A DNA stretch of 64,000 nucleotides from UBA9160 sp035489755 (GCA_035489755.1 DATGZK010000039.1:1-64000); one strand, 5' to 3'; positions 33,347 to 43,180 are shown, counted from the stretch's first letter. A program made the numbers and translations. The notes: generated from the letters alone by a model not told the origin.

Positions 33347-33831
33347 TGATTTGCGTAACGCACTGAGGGCTCGAGCGAGTCTCGCGCCTTCCCTTCCAGG
33401 ACCCGCGGGCACGCGGAGCCAACTTCTTCACGGCCCATCGTGCCCTCGAGACCTGCAGCGATTTGCCCATCTACCCGGTCTTCGCGGCCAGCAATTAAGC
33501 CGCGCACCGTCGCCAGCGACTCGAATCCCTCCTGCGCCGCCCGCTTTTCATTCACGTCCCCTCCTCCCACTGGCATGCCCGCTCGATCTCTCTCCACTGC
33601 TGTTGCCGCCCGGCACGGGTTCGTCTCCCGCGACCAGCGGGGCAGCACCGCGGACCATACCGTGAGCGCTATCACGCGCTATCCCCAAAAACTTTCGATT
33701 GTCTTCATGTCACTCACTCTCGTCCATGACCGCCTCACCGGGCTCCTCGCAGAGGTCTGATCCACGTTGCTGGGGAGTGTCGTCGGCAACGTGCAATGAG
33801 CCCCAGAGCGGCTCAAGCAGAGGAGGACAGC
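33347..33831. other. Divergent intergenic region
   Basis: About 480 bases between the serine hydrolase (leftward) and the dihaem protein (rightward). It should contain two promoters; none stands out. A minus-strand frame (about 33675-33343) has an Ala/Glu/Arg-rich sequence without start signals and runs into the serine hydrolase gene; I treat it as chance. Confidence 0.4.
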
Positions 33832-35220
33832 ATGCGTCGTGGAGAAAAGCTGGTGCGCGTGGTAGTTTGCCTCTCCCTGCCGTTTCTGGCGGGAGTTTCC
33901 CGCTCGGAGAGCCTGTTCCAGGCACGGGATCCTGGAGTGAGAAGTGCACCGTCAGGGGCAGGCGACCCCCTGCCCGGCTTGACCGCATCACAACTCGCGG
34001 CGTTTCGGGCTGGGCAAGCCGAATTCCAGCAGGTCGAAGCTCTCGGGGATGGCCTCGGTCCTCGCTTCAATCTCGACAGTTGCGGCGGGTGTCACGCGCA
34101 ACCGGCAACTGGAGGCACAAGCCCTACAAAAAACCCGCAGGTCGTCGTCGGTACAGCGTTCAGCGCGCGCAATTCAATCCCGTTCTTTGTAAAACCCGAC
34201 GGTCCGGTGCGTGAAGCACGCTTCAAGTACAAGTCCGACGGGACGCGCGATGGGGGCGTGCACAATCTCTTCGTGATCAGCGAGAGAGCCGACGGCAACG
34301 GAGATGCTCGTAGCTGTGAGATTCGCCAGGAGGACTTCTTGAGCCAGGCTCGCCACGACAATTTGATCTTTCGGATTCCTACGCCCACTTTTGGTTCAGG
34401 CCTCATTGAAGAAATTCCCGACGACGTGATCGCTGCCAATAACGTGGCCAATGCTGACCGCAAAGCCGCTCTTGGCATTTCTGGCCGCCCTCATCGGATT
34501 CGCATGGATACAGGCACGACGAACCTTAACGGGAACGACGGCACGATCGCGCGTTTCGGCTGGAAGGCGCAGAACAAGTCGCTCTTGCTGTTTTCGGGCG
34601 AGGCATACAACGTCGAGATGGGCATTAGCAGCGAGCTTTTTCCAACAGAACGTGACGAAACCACCACCTGTCAGTTGACGTCAACGCCGAATAGCATCAC
34701 CAACACAGATGGCACGACCTTCGCAGACAGCCTCAGCGACATCGAGAAATTTGCCATCTTCATGCGTTTCCTGGCGCCTCCGACCCCGTCGCCGGACAGT
34801 CCCGGGGGAGCAGCCTCGATCGCCAAAGGCCGTGACCTCTTCCTGAACGCGGGCTGCGCGGACTGCCACACGTCGACGCTTCACACGGGAAACTCCGCCG
34901 TTGAAGCGCTGCGCAACCAGCCCGTGAACCTCTACTCTGACTTGTTGCTGCACCACATGGGGCCCGGACTTGCCGACGATATCGTCCAGGCGCAGGCAGG
35001 TCCTGACGAGTTCCGAACGGCGCCACTCTGGGGCCTGGGTCAACGCATCTACTTTCTCCACGACGGCCGAACCACGGATCTCTTAGAGGCGATTGACGCT
35101 CACAGAAGCGGCCCCGATTCCCGCTTCAGAGCGTCGGAGGCGAATCGAGTGATCGAGGCCTTCGACGGACTCACCGATATGCAAAAGCAGGACATCCTAA
35201 ACTTCCTGCGCGCGCTCTAG
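33832..35220 (+). CDS. Dihaem oxidoreductase, putative peroxidase (DUF1111/DHOR)
   Basis: 462 residues, start ATG 33832 with GAGGAGG upstream. Signal peptide (LVRVVVCLSLPFLAGVSRS). First haem site 'SCGGCHAQP' near residue 85, second 'CADCH' near 343. Between them lies the family's beta-rich region ('GLIEEIPDD', 'GRPHRI', 'RFGWKAQN'), and the C-terminus has 'TAPLWGLGQRIYFLHDGRTTDLLEAI' and a final helix. Members are periplasmic, related to MauG/cytochrome c peroxidases and often linked to iron or stress. Its partner proteins are not encoded next to it. Confidence 0.9.
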   Translation: MRRGEKLVRVVVCLSLPFLAGVSRSESLFQARDPGVRSAPSGAGDPLPGLTASQLAAFRAGQAEFQQVEALGDGLGPRFNLDSCGGCHAQPATGGTSPTKNPQVVVGTAFSARNSIPFFVKPDGPVREARFKYKSDGTRDGGVHNLFVISERADGNGDARSCEIRQEDFLSQARHDNLIFRIPTPTFGSGLIEEIPDDVIAANNVANADRKAALGISGRPHRIRMDTGTTNLNGNDGTIARFGWKAQNKSLLLFSGEAYNVEMGISSELFPTERDETTTCQLTSTPNSITNTDGTTFADSLSDIEKFAIFMRFLAPPTPSPDSPGGAASIAKGRDLFLNAGCADCHTSTLHTGNSAVEALRNQPVNLYSDLLLHHMGPGLADDIVQAQAGPDEFRTAPLWGLGQRIYFLHDGRTTDLLEAIDAHRSGPDSRFRASEANRVIEAFDGLTDMQKQDILNFLRAL

Positions 35221-35432
35221 CGTGAGGGAGGCGAGTAGCGCCGTCGCGGTCGTATCCGAGGCATGATGCCACTGCGGTTTACTCCCGGACGCATGAAGAC
35301 AGACGATCGCACCAAGAGGAACGGCCGAGGGCTGATACGAAATCGTGCCAGCCCGCGCGACATGCCCGACCCGATGCAGGCTTGCGGGCGCTAAACCCTA
35401 GGAGGTCGGGCGCCGGCCACGCCGGACGCGGC

Positions 35433-36650
35433 TCAGAGCCCGAAGTCCCATGACTCCCCGGCGTGGTACCGCTTCAGCACGTTCTTCGCGATTAAGATGC
35501 GGTGCACCTCGTCGGGACCGTCCGCGAGGCGCAGCGTGCGCGCGCCGCGGTACATGCCCTCGAGGGGTGTCTCGCTCGAGACGCCCAGGGCACCGTGCAC
35601 CTGGATCGCACGATCCACCACCCGGTGCATGGCGTTCGGCACGAAGACCTTGATGGCGGAGATGTCGGTGCGCGCATCGAGGCCGCGGTCCATCAGCTCC
35701 GCGCAGCGGATCGTCATGAGACGCGAGGCCTGGATGTCCATGTACGAATCCGCAATGAAGCCCTGGATGAACTGCTTGTCCTCGAGCTTGCCCCCGTGCA
35801 CCTCTCGCTCCGTAGCGCGGCGCACCATCATGTCGAAGGCGCGCCACATCTGGCCGATGCAGTTCATGCAGTGGAACACGCGTCCCGCCCCGAGACGGTC
35901 CTGGGCGGCCTGGTGGCCCGAGCCCTTCCGTCCGAGGGCGTTCGAAAGCGGCACGCGACACTGGTCGAGGATGATCTCGCCATGGTGGCCGTCCGTCTGT
36001 CCCCATACCGGGACGCTGCGCACGTAGTTAAAGCCCGGCGTGTCGGTCGGCACGATGATCTGCGTCGTGCGCCCGTTCACGTCGGCGTCGCTCGCATCCT
36101 CGGTGCGGCACATCACGATCGCGAAGTCCGCGCGCTTCGCGTTGGAGGAGAACCATTTGTGGCCCGTGATCACCCACTCGTCGCCGTCGCGCACAGCGCG
36201 GGTGCGGATCGAGCGCGGGTCCGAGCCCGCCGCGTCGGGCTCGGTCATCGCGAAGCACGACTGCATCGTCCCGGCGACCAGCGGCTCGAGCCACTTTTTC
36301 TTCTGCTCGGTCGTGCCGTACTTGACCAGGATGGTCTGATTGCCCGAGTTCGGAGCCATGATGCCGAAGATCGGGTTCGAGTACGGGCTCCACGCGAGGA
36401 TCTCGTTCATGTAGGCGAGCTTCAGGAAGCCGATGCCCATCCCCCCATACTCCTCGGGCAGGTGCGGCGCCCAGAGGCCACGCTCCTTCACGAGTGCCAT
36501 GAGGCGCGCCCAGTGCTTCGGCATGTCGGGGTCGCCTCGACGATTCAGGAAATGCTCGTTCGGGATGACGTGATTGGCGACGATGTCGGCCGTCATCAGC
36601 CGGATCTGGTTGGTCTCGTCGTCCAGTGTCGGGATGGCCGAGATCTGCAT
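35433..36650 (-). CDS. Acyl-CoA dehydrogenase
   Basis: 405 residues, GAGGAG before the ATG at 36650. A FAD-dependent enzyme that makes the 2,3-double bond in acyl-CoAs. Recognisable segments: 'LPEEYGGMGIGFLKLAYMNEIL', 'CFAMTEPDAAGSDPRSIRTRA', 'WVITGHKWFSSNAKRADFAIVM', 'GAGRVFHCMNCIGQMWRAFDMM' and 'DRAIQVHGALGVSSETPLEGMYRGAR'. The Asp/Glu catalytic base cannot be placed with certainty. The P450 gene lies 138 bp upstream on the same strand, so the pair may act on one lipid or terpenoid substrate. Confidence 0.92.
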   Translation of the reverse strand: MQISAIPTLDDETNQIRLMTADIVANHVIPNEHFLNRRGDPDMPKHWARLMALVKERGLWAPHLPEEYGGMGIGFLKLAYMNEILAWSPYSNPIFGIMAPNSGNQTILVKYGTTEQKKKWLEPLVAGTMQSCFAMTEPDAAGSDPRSIRTRAVRDGDEWVITGHKWFSSNAKRADFAIVMCRTEDASDADVNGRTTQIIVPTDTPGFNYVRSVPVWGQTDGHHGEIILDQCRVPLSNALGRKGSGHQAAQDRLGAGRVFHCMNCIGQMWRAFDMMVRRATEREVHGGKLEDKQFIQGFIADSYMDIQASRLMTIRCAELMDRGLDARTDISAIKVFVPNAMHRVVDRAIQVHGALGVSSETPLEGMYRGARTLRLADGPDEVHRILIAKNVLKRYHAGESWDFGL

Positions 36651-36788
36651 CGGGGTCTCCTCGGCTCGCAGCGCCCACGGCGCGGACGGCGAGCAGGCCG
36701 ATCTTACCGGGGACCAGCTGGTGCGACGAGCGGGCAGAACGTGGCCCGCTCCGCCTGGAACGGAAGCTCGTCGGCGGGCGTGAGCGCG

Positions 36789-37997
36789 TTAGCCGAGCTC
36801 CCTCGAGCGGAAGGGCAGGTGCTCGAAGCGCCGCACAAAGGGCCCGGGCGCGTAGCGCCCCGCCCCGGCGTCCACGGTGAAGTCCGGGCAGCGCGCCAAC
36901 ACCTCCTCCAGCACCACGCGCGCCTGGAGGCGCGCCGGTGCGGCGCCGAGGCAGTGGTGCGCGCCGTACCCGAAGCTCAGGTGGCGGCGGATCTTGCGCG
37001 TGACGTCGCACTCCCCCGCAACGGGACCGAACTCGCGCTCGTCGCGGTTGGCCGAGGCGTAGAGGAGCATGACCTTGCGACCCTGCGGAATGGTCTTGCC
37101 CTCGAGCATGACGTCGCGCGTGGCCGTGCGCGCCAGGCCCTGCACGGGCGAGGTCAGACGCAGGAACTCCTCGATCGCGTTCGGGATGCGAGCTGGGTCC
37201 TCGAGCAGGAGCTTACGCTGCTCCCGGTGCCGGGTCAGCAGCTCGAACGCCCCGCCGAGCAGACCCATGATGGTGTCGTTGCCGCCGGTCACCATGGTGA
37301 AGGCGACGCCCAGCATCTTGGCGGGGGAGACGTCCTCGCCGGTGCGCAGGCGGCCGTGGACCAGAGCGGAGAGCATGTCGTCGGTCGGCTCACCGCGACG
37401 CTGGGCGATGAGGCCCGCGAAGTAGGCGAACATCTCTCCCACGGCTTCGCCGGCGCTCAGCACGTTGCCGCCGGCGCTGGCGCTGACGATGGCGTCGGTC
37501 CAGCGGCCGAAGCGAGCGCGATCGGCCAGCGGGACACCAAGGAAGTGCGCCACCACGAAGCTCGCCAGCGGGCGAAAGAGCTCGGCCACCACACAACCTT
37601 TGCCGAGCTCCCGCAGCGTCTCCACGCGCGCCACTACGAACTCGCGCACCATCGGTGCGAGCGCCTCCACCTGCTGTGGGGTCACCCGCTTGATGATGAG
37701 CTTGCGCAGCGCGGTGTGGTCGGGCGGGTCCATCATCACGATGGGCGCCTCGAGGCCGAGCCGCTCCATCTCGCCGTACGAGAAGGTGAGCCCCGACGCC
37801 GACGAGAACGCGCTGGCGTCCACCGCAGCGTCGATCACATGGGCGAAGCGCGAGAGCACCCAGTAGTCCCGTCCCTCGCCGTTATCGGCCACGTGGTGGA
37901 CGGGATCGTGATCGCGCAATGCCCGGTACATGACGAAAGGGTCGCGCCAGCCTTCACCCCCACGCGGCTCGAAGCAGGCCCGGCTTTGCTTGGACAT
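36789..37997 (-). CDS. Cytochrome P450
   Basis: 402 residues, a normal length for a soluble bacterial P450. The I-helix oxygen motif reads 'GGNDTIMG', the ExxR is in 'IEEFLRLTSPVQG', and the haem-binding loop is 'FGYGAHHCLGAAPARLQ' with the Cys ligand. The N-terminal 'DPPDHTALRKLIIKRVTP' is usual for class I enzymes fed by ferredoxin. No ferredoxin or reductase gene is adjacent. It is probably co-transcribed with the acyl-CoA dehydrogenase. Confidence 0.93.
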   Translation of the reverse strand: MSKQSRACFEPRGGEGWRDPFVMYRALRDHDPVHHVADNGEGRDYWVLSRFAHVIDAAVDASAFSSASGLTFSYGEMERLGLEAPIVMMDPPDHTALRKLIIKRVTPQQVEALAPMVREFVVARVETLRELGKGCVVAELFRPLASFVVAHFLGVPLADRARFGRWTDAIVSASAGGNVLSAGEAVGEMFAYFAGLIAQRRGEPTDDMLSALVHGRLRTGEDVSPAKMLGVAFTMVTGGNDTIMGLLGGAFELLTRHREQRKLLLEDPARIPNAIEEFLRLTSPVQGLARTATRDVMLEGKTIPQGRKVMLLYASANRDEREFGPVAGECDVTRKIRRHLSFGYGAHHCLGAAPARLQARVVLEEVLARCPDFTVDAGAGRYAPGPFVRRFEHLPFRSRELG

Positions 37998-38040
37998 GGC
38001 CCGATCTCCTGGCCGTCCTTTGTAGCAGGAAGCCGCGCGG

Positions 38041-38157
38041 CATGTCCTCTACATGCTCGATGAGAGCGTGTTCGTCTTCGACTTGATTCCGCCGTGTCAG
38101 TACGTCGGAGAACAGGGTTGCCAGAAGGATTTCGAGGGTTTCTTTGCAGAATCCTAG
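38041..38157 (+). pseudogene. NTF2/SnoaL-like fragment
   Basis: A frame of about 39 codons ending at the TAG at 38155-38157 contains 'VFVFDLIPPCQYVGEQG' and 'KDFEGFFAES'. This is very like the early strand and helix of SnoaL-like/ketosteroid-isomerase-fold proteins (pattern vFD-xxPPLQYxG-xxx-W/F-xxFF). The domain is broken off at both ends, so it is a gene remnant between the P450 and DUF3300 genes. Confidence 0.55.
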
Positions 38158-38431
38158 GCCAAACAAATTTAGGTGCGCGAGCTTTTTTTTTGCCAGTCAA
38201 CCCGATGAGCCGTCAGGTGCGGTTGCCCTTCCCATAGGAGACCGCGAGCCACAGATAGGCTTCCGCTCCGGAGTACCAAGCAACCCCCCGACCCTACCAG
38301 GGTCGCGTCGCGGACAGGCTCGGCAGGGTCCGGCCGGAAGGACAGGCGATCACTTTCCGTAGTCATGGGGGACAGCTTCGCGAGCCGCGCTACCGTGACC
38401 CCTTCTTTTCTTTCGGAGGGGAGCGCGCCCA
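38158..38431. other. Intergenic region before the DUF3300 gene
   Basis: About 270 bases with no gene. An eight-base T-run (near 38181) is not preceded by a stem in either orientation, so it is not read as a terminator. The leader carries GGAGGGGAG about ten bases before the ATG. Confidence 0.4.
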
Positions 38432-39769
38432 ATGCGTCAACTCAGGGAATTGTCCAAGGCAGCTCTCGTCGGGCTGCTGACTGCGCTGGTTTCGCTGCCG
38501 GGGGCGAGGGTTGCCTTGGCCCAGGGCGACGCGTCGGCCGCGACCTTCAAGCTCGAAGAGATCGAGCAGCTCGTTGCGCCAATCGCCCTCTATCCCGACG
38601 CGCTCCTGGCGCAGGTGCTGATGGCCTCGACCTACCCGCTCGAGGTCGTCGAGGCCGCGCGCTGGCAGCAGAAGAATCCCAGCCTGAAGGACAAGGCACT
38701 CGACGACGCGCTAAAGCAGCAGGACTGGGACCCGAGCGTCAAGTCGCTCGCGTCCTTCCCCCAGGTTCTCACCATGATGAACGACGAACTCGCTTGGACC
38801 CAGAAGCTCGGCGACGCCTTCTTGGCCCAGCAGAGCGATGTAATGGACGCTGTGCAGCAGCTCCGCGGCAAAGCGCAGGCGGAGGGGAATCTAAAGACCA
38901 CGGAGCAGCAGGTCGTCACCGTGGAGCAGGCGCCGGAGCCAAGCCAACCCGTCATTATCAAGATCGAGCCTGCGAATCCGCAGGTGATCTACGTCCCGAC
39001 CTACAATCCGACTGTCATCTACGGGGCGTGGCCCTATCCCGCCTACCCGCCTTACTACTACTATCCACCGGGTTATGTCGCGACGACCGCGATCCTCTCA
39101 TTCGGCGTGGGTCTCGCCGTGGGCTCGGCCCTCTGGGGTGGCTGCCACTGGGGCGCGGGGCACGGCAACGTCAATGTCAACGTCAATCGCTACAACAGCT
39201 TCAACCAGAACGTCTCGAACAACGTGACCCGCATCAATGCCACCAACAACAACTGGCAGCACAACGTGGATCATCGACGGGGAGTGCAGTACCGCGACAA
39301 GGCGACACAGAATCAGTTTAACCGCGCAGATCGGCCTGGCGCCGCCTCTCGCGACGCCTTCCGCGGCCGCACCGAGCAAGGTCGTCAGCAGATCGCCCGC
39401 GAGGGCGCCGGGAACATGAACCGCGATCTCGGCGCGTCCGGCGGGGCGGGAAACAAGCTCAGCGGCACACAGCGTCCGAACACCCCGGCGCAGCGTCCGA
39501 ACGCCCCGGCGCAGCGTCCGAACGCCCCGGCGGAGCGTCCGAACGCCTCGGCAAAAGGCGGCGCGAACCGCGGCGGAGGGAGCGGGGCTTTCGACGGAGT
39601 CGGCAACGGTGGCCAAGCCCGGCGCGATTCGGCTCGCGGCCAGGCTAGCCAGAAGAGCGCTTCCAACACGAGTGCCAGAGCCGGAGGGAATCGCGCCTCG
39701 GCGGGTGGCAACAAGAACGCCGGCGGCGGCCGCAGCGGTGGTGGGGGCGGCGGCGGTGGGCGCCGGTGA
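38432..39769 (+). CDS. DUF3300-family secreted protein with Pro/Gly-rich tail
   Basis: 445 residues. Signal peptide (ALVGLLTALVSLPGARVALA). The DUF3300 core is clear: 'LEEIEQLVAPIALYPDALLAQVLMASTYPLEVVEAARW', 'WDPSVKSLASFPQVLTMM', then 'NPQVIYVPTYNPTVIYGAWPYPAYPPYYYYPPGY' and a Gly-rich membrane-like stretch. The tail is Asn/Gln/Arg-rich with four RPN-x-PA repeats and ends in Gly runs. Function of the family is unknown; it is commonly next to DUF2950, as here. The tail should be unstructured and surface-exposed. Confidence 0.88.
   Translation: MRQLRELSKAALVGLLTALVSLPGARVALAQGDASAATFKLEEIEQLVAPIALYPDALLAQVLMASTYPLEVVEAARWQQKNPSLKDKALDDALKQQDWDPSVKSLASFPQVLTMMNDELAWTQKLGDAFLAQQSDVMDAVQQLRGKAQAEGNLKTTEQQVVTVEQAPEPSQPVIIKIEPANPQVIYVPTYNPTVIYGAWPYPAYPPYYYYPPGYVATTAILSFGVGLAVGSALWGGCHWGAGHGNVNVNVNRYNSFNQNVSNNVTRINATNNNWQHNVDHRRGVQYRDKATQNQFNRADRPGAASRDAFRGRTEQGRQQIAREGAGNMNRDLGASGGAGNKLSGTQRPNTPAQRPNAPAQRPNAPAERPNASAKGGANRGGGSGAFDGVGNGGQARRDSARGQASQKSASNTSARAGGNRASAGGNKNAGGGRSGGGGGGGGRR
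39470..39553 (+). repeat. Four-fold 21-bp tandem repeat in the DUF3300 gene
   Basis: The unit CAGCGTCCGAACGCCCCGGCG is present in four near-identical copies, each encoding (Q/E)RPN(T/A)(P/S)A. The first and last copies differ by one to three bases. It lies in the tail and could vary in number without breaking the frame. Confidence 0.85.
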
Positions 39770-39783
39770 GCGGAGGAGTAGCC

Positions 39784-40791
39784 ATGCCGAACCATTACCC
39801 GCCGGAGGAAGAGAAGATGATCGCGCGACTGCTCAGTGTCCTTGCCGCAACCTTGGCGGTCGGGGTGCTCCTCGCCGTGGCTGGCTCGCCGCCCGCGCTT
39901 GCTGCGGACGCAGCACAGCAGCATTTCGCATCCCCCGACCAAGCCGCTCGTGCGCTCGTCGCCGCTGCAAAGGAGGGCGACACGAAGGCGCTCCTCGCGG
40001 TGCTCGGAACCGATGCGAAACGCATGATCGACTCCGGGGACCCCATCGCCGACCAGAAGGCGCGCGAGAGCTTCGTGAACTCCTACGAAGAGAAGAACTC
40101 GATCGTGAATTCGAGCGACACGGAAGCCGTGCTGCAGACCGGGAAGGACGATTGGCCGATGCCGATCCCGATCGTGAAGGACGATGCTGGCTGGCGCTTC
40201 GACTCGCGTGTTGGGGAACACGAGGTCCTCAGCCGCCGCATCGGGCGAAACGAGCTGGCCGCGATCCAGGCCTGTCTCGCATACGTAGATGCGCAGCGCG
40301 AATACTATGCGCGCGACCCGGAGAAGAGTGACCTCCTTCATTACGCGCAGCGCTTCGCCAGCGCGAAGGGCCAGCGCGATGGGCTCTACTTCGAAACCCA
40401 GGAGGATGAGCCCGAGAGCCCCCTCGGCTCACTCTTCGCGCAGTCCAGGGCGGAGGGTTACGAGAAGGGAACCAACAGCAAGGGCCATCCCTTCCACGGT
40501 TACTACTTCCGGATCCTGAAAGCGCAGGGGCCGCACGCGAAGGGCGGCGCTTACGATTACCTCGCGAAGGGCAAGATGATGGGCGGCTTCGCGCTCGTGG
40601 CATTCCCGGCCAGATGGGGCTCCTCGGGCGTGATGACCTTCCTGGTGAATCATGACGGTGTCGTGTTCGAGAAAGACCTCGGACCGAAGACCGCGGTCCT
40701 AGCGCAGGCGATGACGAAGTTCGACCCGGACGACACCTGGAAGCCCGTTTCAAGCCAGGACGAGGAGCCGGAGTCGCCATCGGCGGAGTAG
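39784..40791 (+). CDS. DUF2950-family secreted protein
   Basis: 335 residues from ATG 39784 (GGAGGAG upstream); an in-frame ATG at 39817 also has GGAGG eight bases before it and starts the signal peptide directly (MIARLLSVLAATLAVGVLLA), so either may be used. DUF2950 hallmarks: 'GDTKALLAVLGTDAKRMIDSGDPIADQKARESF', 'DDWPMPIPIVKDDAGWRFDS', 'ACLAYVDAQREYY' and 'PFHGYYFRILKAQGPHA'. It follows the DUF3300 gene by 14 bases and is surely co-transcribed; the two families often occur together. Function unknown. Confidence 0.9.
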   Translation: MPNHYPPEEEKMIARLLSVLAATLAVGVLLAVAGSPPALAADAAQQHFASPDQAARALVAAAKEGDTKALLAVLGTDAKRMIDSGDPIADQKARESFVNSYEEKNSIVNSSDTEAVLQTGKDDWPMPIPIVKDDAGWRFDSRVGEHEVLSRRIGRNELAAIQACLAYVDAQREYYARDPEKSDLLHYAQRFASAKGQRDGLYFETQEDEPESPLGSLFAQSRAEGYEKGTNSKGHPFHGYYFRILKAQGPHAKGGAYDYLAKGKMMGGFALVAFPARWGSSGVMTFLVNHDGVVFEKDLGPKTAVLAQAMTKFDPDDTWKPVSSQDEEPESPSAE

Positions 40792-41019
40792 CGAGCTCAC
40801 GGGCGCGGTGCGTACTCGTCCAGAGGACCGCCTACGCGAGAGCTGAAGCACGCCACCTTTCGCTGGAAGACGCCGACGATCCCGCTCAGGACTCCTCTGT
40901 ACGTCTTGCGGTCCAAAGGGAGGTAGGGCCGCACTCCCTCCTTCGGCCGCGGGGAGCGCATCCTGAATCTTGGCTCTGGTGGCGAGACGTAGCCGCAGGC
41001 GCCTGACCCTGAATGGGCT

Positions 41020-41788
41020 CTATTGCTTCCCACAGGAATCGCTCAAGTCAGCATAAATCTCCTGCAGCTGAACAATCCACGCGGTGTCGGCCAATGGATC
41101 GGAGGGCATGTGGAAATCCACACTCCGACGGCGGAGGTCCGCTGTGAACGTCGCGGACCGCATGACTTGGGTACGCAGCGCGAACTTCTCCATTGTCCAG
41201 AATCGCCCAGTTGCCATCGCCATCCGGCTGAATGTATGCCGAGGCCGACATGCGGGGCAATTCCGCATTGGGATCTCCAATGGCGCCGATCTGGTGGTAC
41301 ATCCGGTCACTATCCGCAATGAGAGCAACGTTGCCGAAGGGCGGCTGCTCGCTCAGCATTGGACCGCATAAACCCTCCGGCCAGTAATCATAGCTGCCAC
41401 CCGTGCCTTCATAAAACCACGAGAGTGCTCCTGCGCGGACCACGCGCCTCGCTTCGAAAAGTCCAGAGCGGCCCATCACTTTCAGAAACGGCAACGGATA
41501 GTGTTCCCGTGTTGCTCCGTGGAAAGAAGGGATGTCAACGTGACGTGCGCCAGTAGTCATTGGAGTATTGACGTTGACGACGACGAACTCGGGATACACA
41601 AGTGATGTGCCAAAGAGGGCTCTGGCGGACCGAACCGCGAAGGTGATGGGTCCACTCCCGCGCATGGCCGACGCGCGCGCATCACGGACAACGAAGCCTA
41701 TACGTCCCTGGCTCTCCTCCTCCGCCTTGCGCAATTCGTCTCGGACAACTGGGACGTTCTCACGAAGCGTGCGGTGTAATAAGCGCAT
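41020..41788 (-). pseudogene. Frameshifted gene, possible 2-oxoglutarate/Fe(II)-type protein
   Basis: The first ~200 codons (41788 to about 41190) read 'VVNVNTPMTTGARHVDIPSFHG' with an HxD pair, and 'DSDRMYHQIGAIGD' with a later His. At the segment encoding 'WAILDNGE' (near 41185-41195) the sensible protein moves to another frame, continuing 'KFALRTQVMRSATF...' to the stop at 41020; the original frame runs on into Arg/Pro/Ser-rich nonsense. A single-base gain or loss explains this. It is either a pseudogene or a sequencing error. Function tentative. Confidence 0.6.
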
Positions 41789-41911
41789 GCAGTTGTCCGT
41801 CCGCGGCTAGTTTGTATAAGGTGCCGCCGCTGCGTCTTCAGAGGAGATCGCCGTCGAATCCACACTGGGGTCTGCACGCGATCTCCTGAGACCCTGAGCC
41901 GTGGTGGCCCT

Positions 41912-42985
41912 TCACCAGCGGTGCGCGAACTCCTCCGCCCAGCCGATGAGCCCGTCCACGGCGAGCTCGCTGCCGTCGACCCGCACGTGACCGCGCCAGT
42001 GCCCGAAGGCGCAGACGCCGCCCGTGGCGATCACGCCCAGGTTCATTCGCGGCGTGTGGGCGGCGACGGGCTCGAGGACGAGGTCGAGCGCGCCCGAGCG
42101 CGGCGCGACGACACGCCAGGGCTTGCGCCACTGCGCAGCGTCGTACTCCCAGCGCAGGTCCTCCATGATCTTGTGTAAGCGGCCGTTCCACAGGATGCCG
42201 TTCTCGTTCGAGCCGGTGCCCGTGGTCCACTTCGCGCCGAAGTTGACGCCGAGCAGGACGTCCCCGACCCAGCCTGTTGCGACGCCCCAGTTCCAGTTGG
42301 AGCGATAGGGCCAGATGCCGCGGCCCCAGTCCTGCACGGCGAACGAGGTCCGCGGCTCAAGCGCGTACCGACGCGCGCCCGCGCGCACCTCTCCTTCGCA
42401 GGGGAGCGCGGCGTGCTTCGAGTTGCACTGGAAGCGCGACAGCGTCCACGGTACGACGACGTTCAGGCTCTCCTGGCCCGGTGGCCGGCGCACGCCGAAG
42501 TCCGCGGCGAGTTGCGTGCCATCGCCGGCACGGCCGCGGAAACGCACAGCAAGATCCGCGCTGTCGATGCGATTCGTGTAGTCGATCCCGCCGGCCTGGT
42601 ACGCGACGCTCGCTTCGACCCGGTCGGGCAGCGCGAAGCGGCCGGAGCGCCCGTAGGAGCTGCCGCTCCAGTGTGCGCCGTCGCGGAAATCGGTGAGCGT
42701 GAACGCGCAGAACGAGGCGACGTCGATGTCCGCGAGCGTCACCGAGAAGACGAAGTCCGACGCGATCCAGTTCCAGAAGTTCCAGCGCTTCTTGCGAGGC
42801 CAGTGCCCGGACAGGTTCGCGCGCACCAGCGGTTGGCGGGAGAAGCCGACCGCGTCGGGGTTTAGGCACCCGTGCGCGTCGCAGAGATCGACCGGGTTCG
42901 TTATCTCTCGCTCGACGTAGATCGGACCGACGGGTAGGCGTCCCGCGCGGTCGAGGATCGGGAGGTGGTCGGGGAGCCGATTCAT
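41912..42985 (-). CDS. DUF2804-family protein
   Basis: 357 residues from ATG 42985, which has GGAGG five bases upstream. The DUF2804 pattern is clear: 'KKRWNFWNWIASDFVFSVTLADIDVASFCAFTLTDF', 'CNSKHAALPCEGEV', 'SFAVQDWGRGIWPYRSNWNWGVATG', 'NFGAKWTTGTGSNENGILWNGRLHKI'. The family resembles lipocalin-like hydroxysqualene/AttH-type beta-barrel proteins and probably binds or hydrates a hydrophobic molecule. No signal peptide. The gene stands alone. Confidence 0.88.
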   Translation of the reverse strand: MNRLPDHLPILDRAGRLPVGPIYVEREITNPVDLCDAHGCLNPDAVGFSRQPLVRANLSGHWPRKKRWNFWNWIASDFVFSVTLADIDVASFCAFTLTDFRDGAHWSGSSYGRSGRFALPDRVEASVAYQAGGIDYTNRIDSADLAVRFRGRAGDGTQLAADFGVRRPPGQESLNVVVPWTLSRFQCNSKHAALPCEGEVRAGARRYALEPRTSFAVQDWGRGIWPYRSNWNWGVATGWVGDVLLGVNFGAKWTTGTGSNENGILWNGRLHKIMEDLRWEYDAAQWRKPWRVVAPRSGALDLVLEPVAAHTPRMNLGVIATGGVCAFGHWRGHVRVDGSELAVDGLIGWAEEFAHRW

Positions 42986-43180
42986 GGGAGCCTCCGCATC
43001 GGCAACGATACCCCCTCGCGGCACGCTCTCACGTCGCGTCGTGGAACGGGATGCTGACCGTTTGGAACCGGCAGCTTGCGGTGGAGAGCGCGCATATGCG
43101 CAAGGCTCGCTGTAGGACAGCGGCGCGACATCATCCCAAAACACCGCCAGCGCGTCCCGGAGGGGCGAAAGGGGGGTTAA

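Noticed and set aside
35502..38063. 853-residue open frame opposite the acyl-CoA dehydrogenase and P450 genes
   Set aside because: It is His/Arg/Glu-rich with no domain, signal or ribosome binding site. It mirrors two well-identified genes in high-GC DNA.
38176..38190. T-run as a Rho-independent terminator
   Set aside because: No stem precedes it in either direction.
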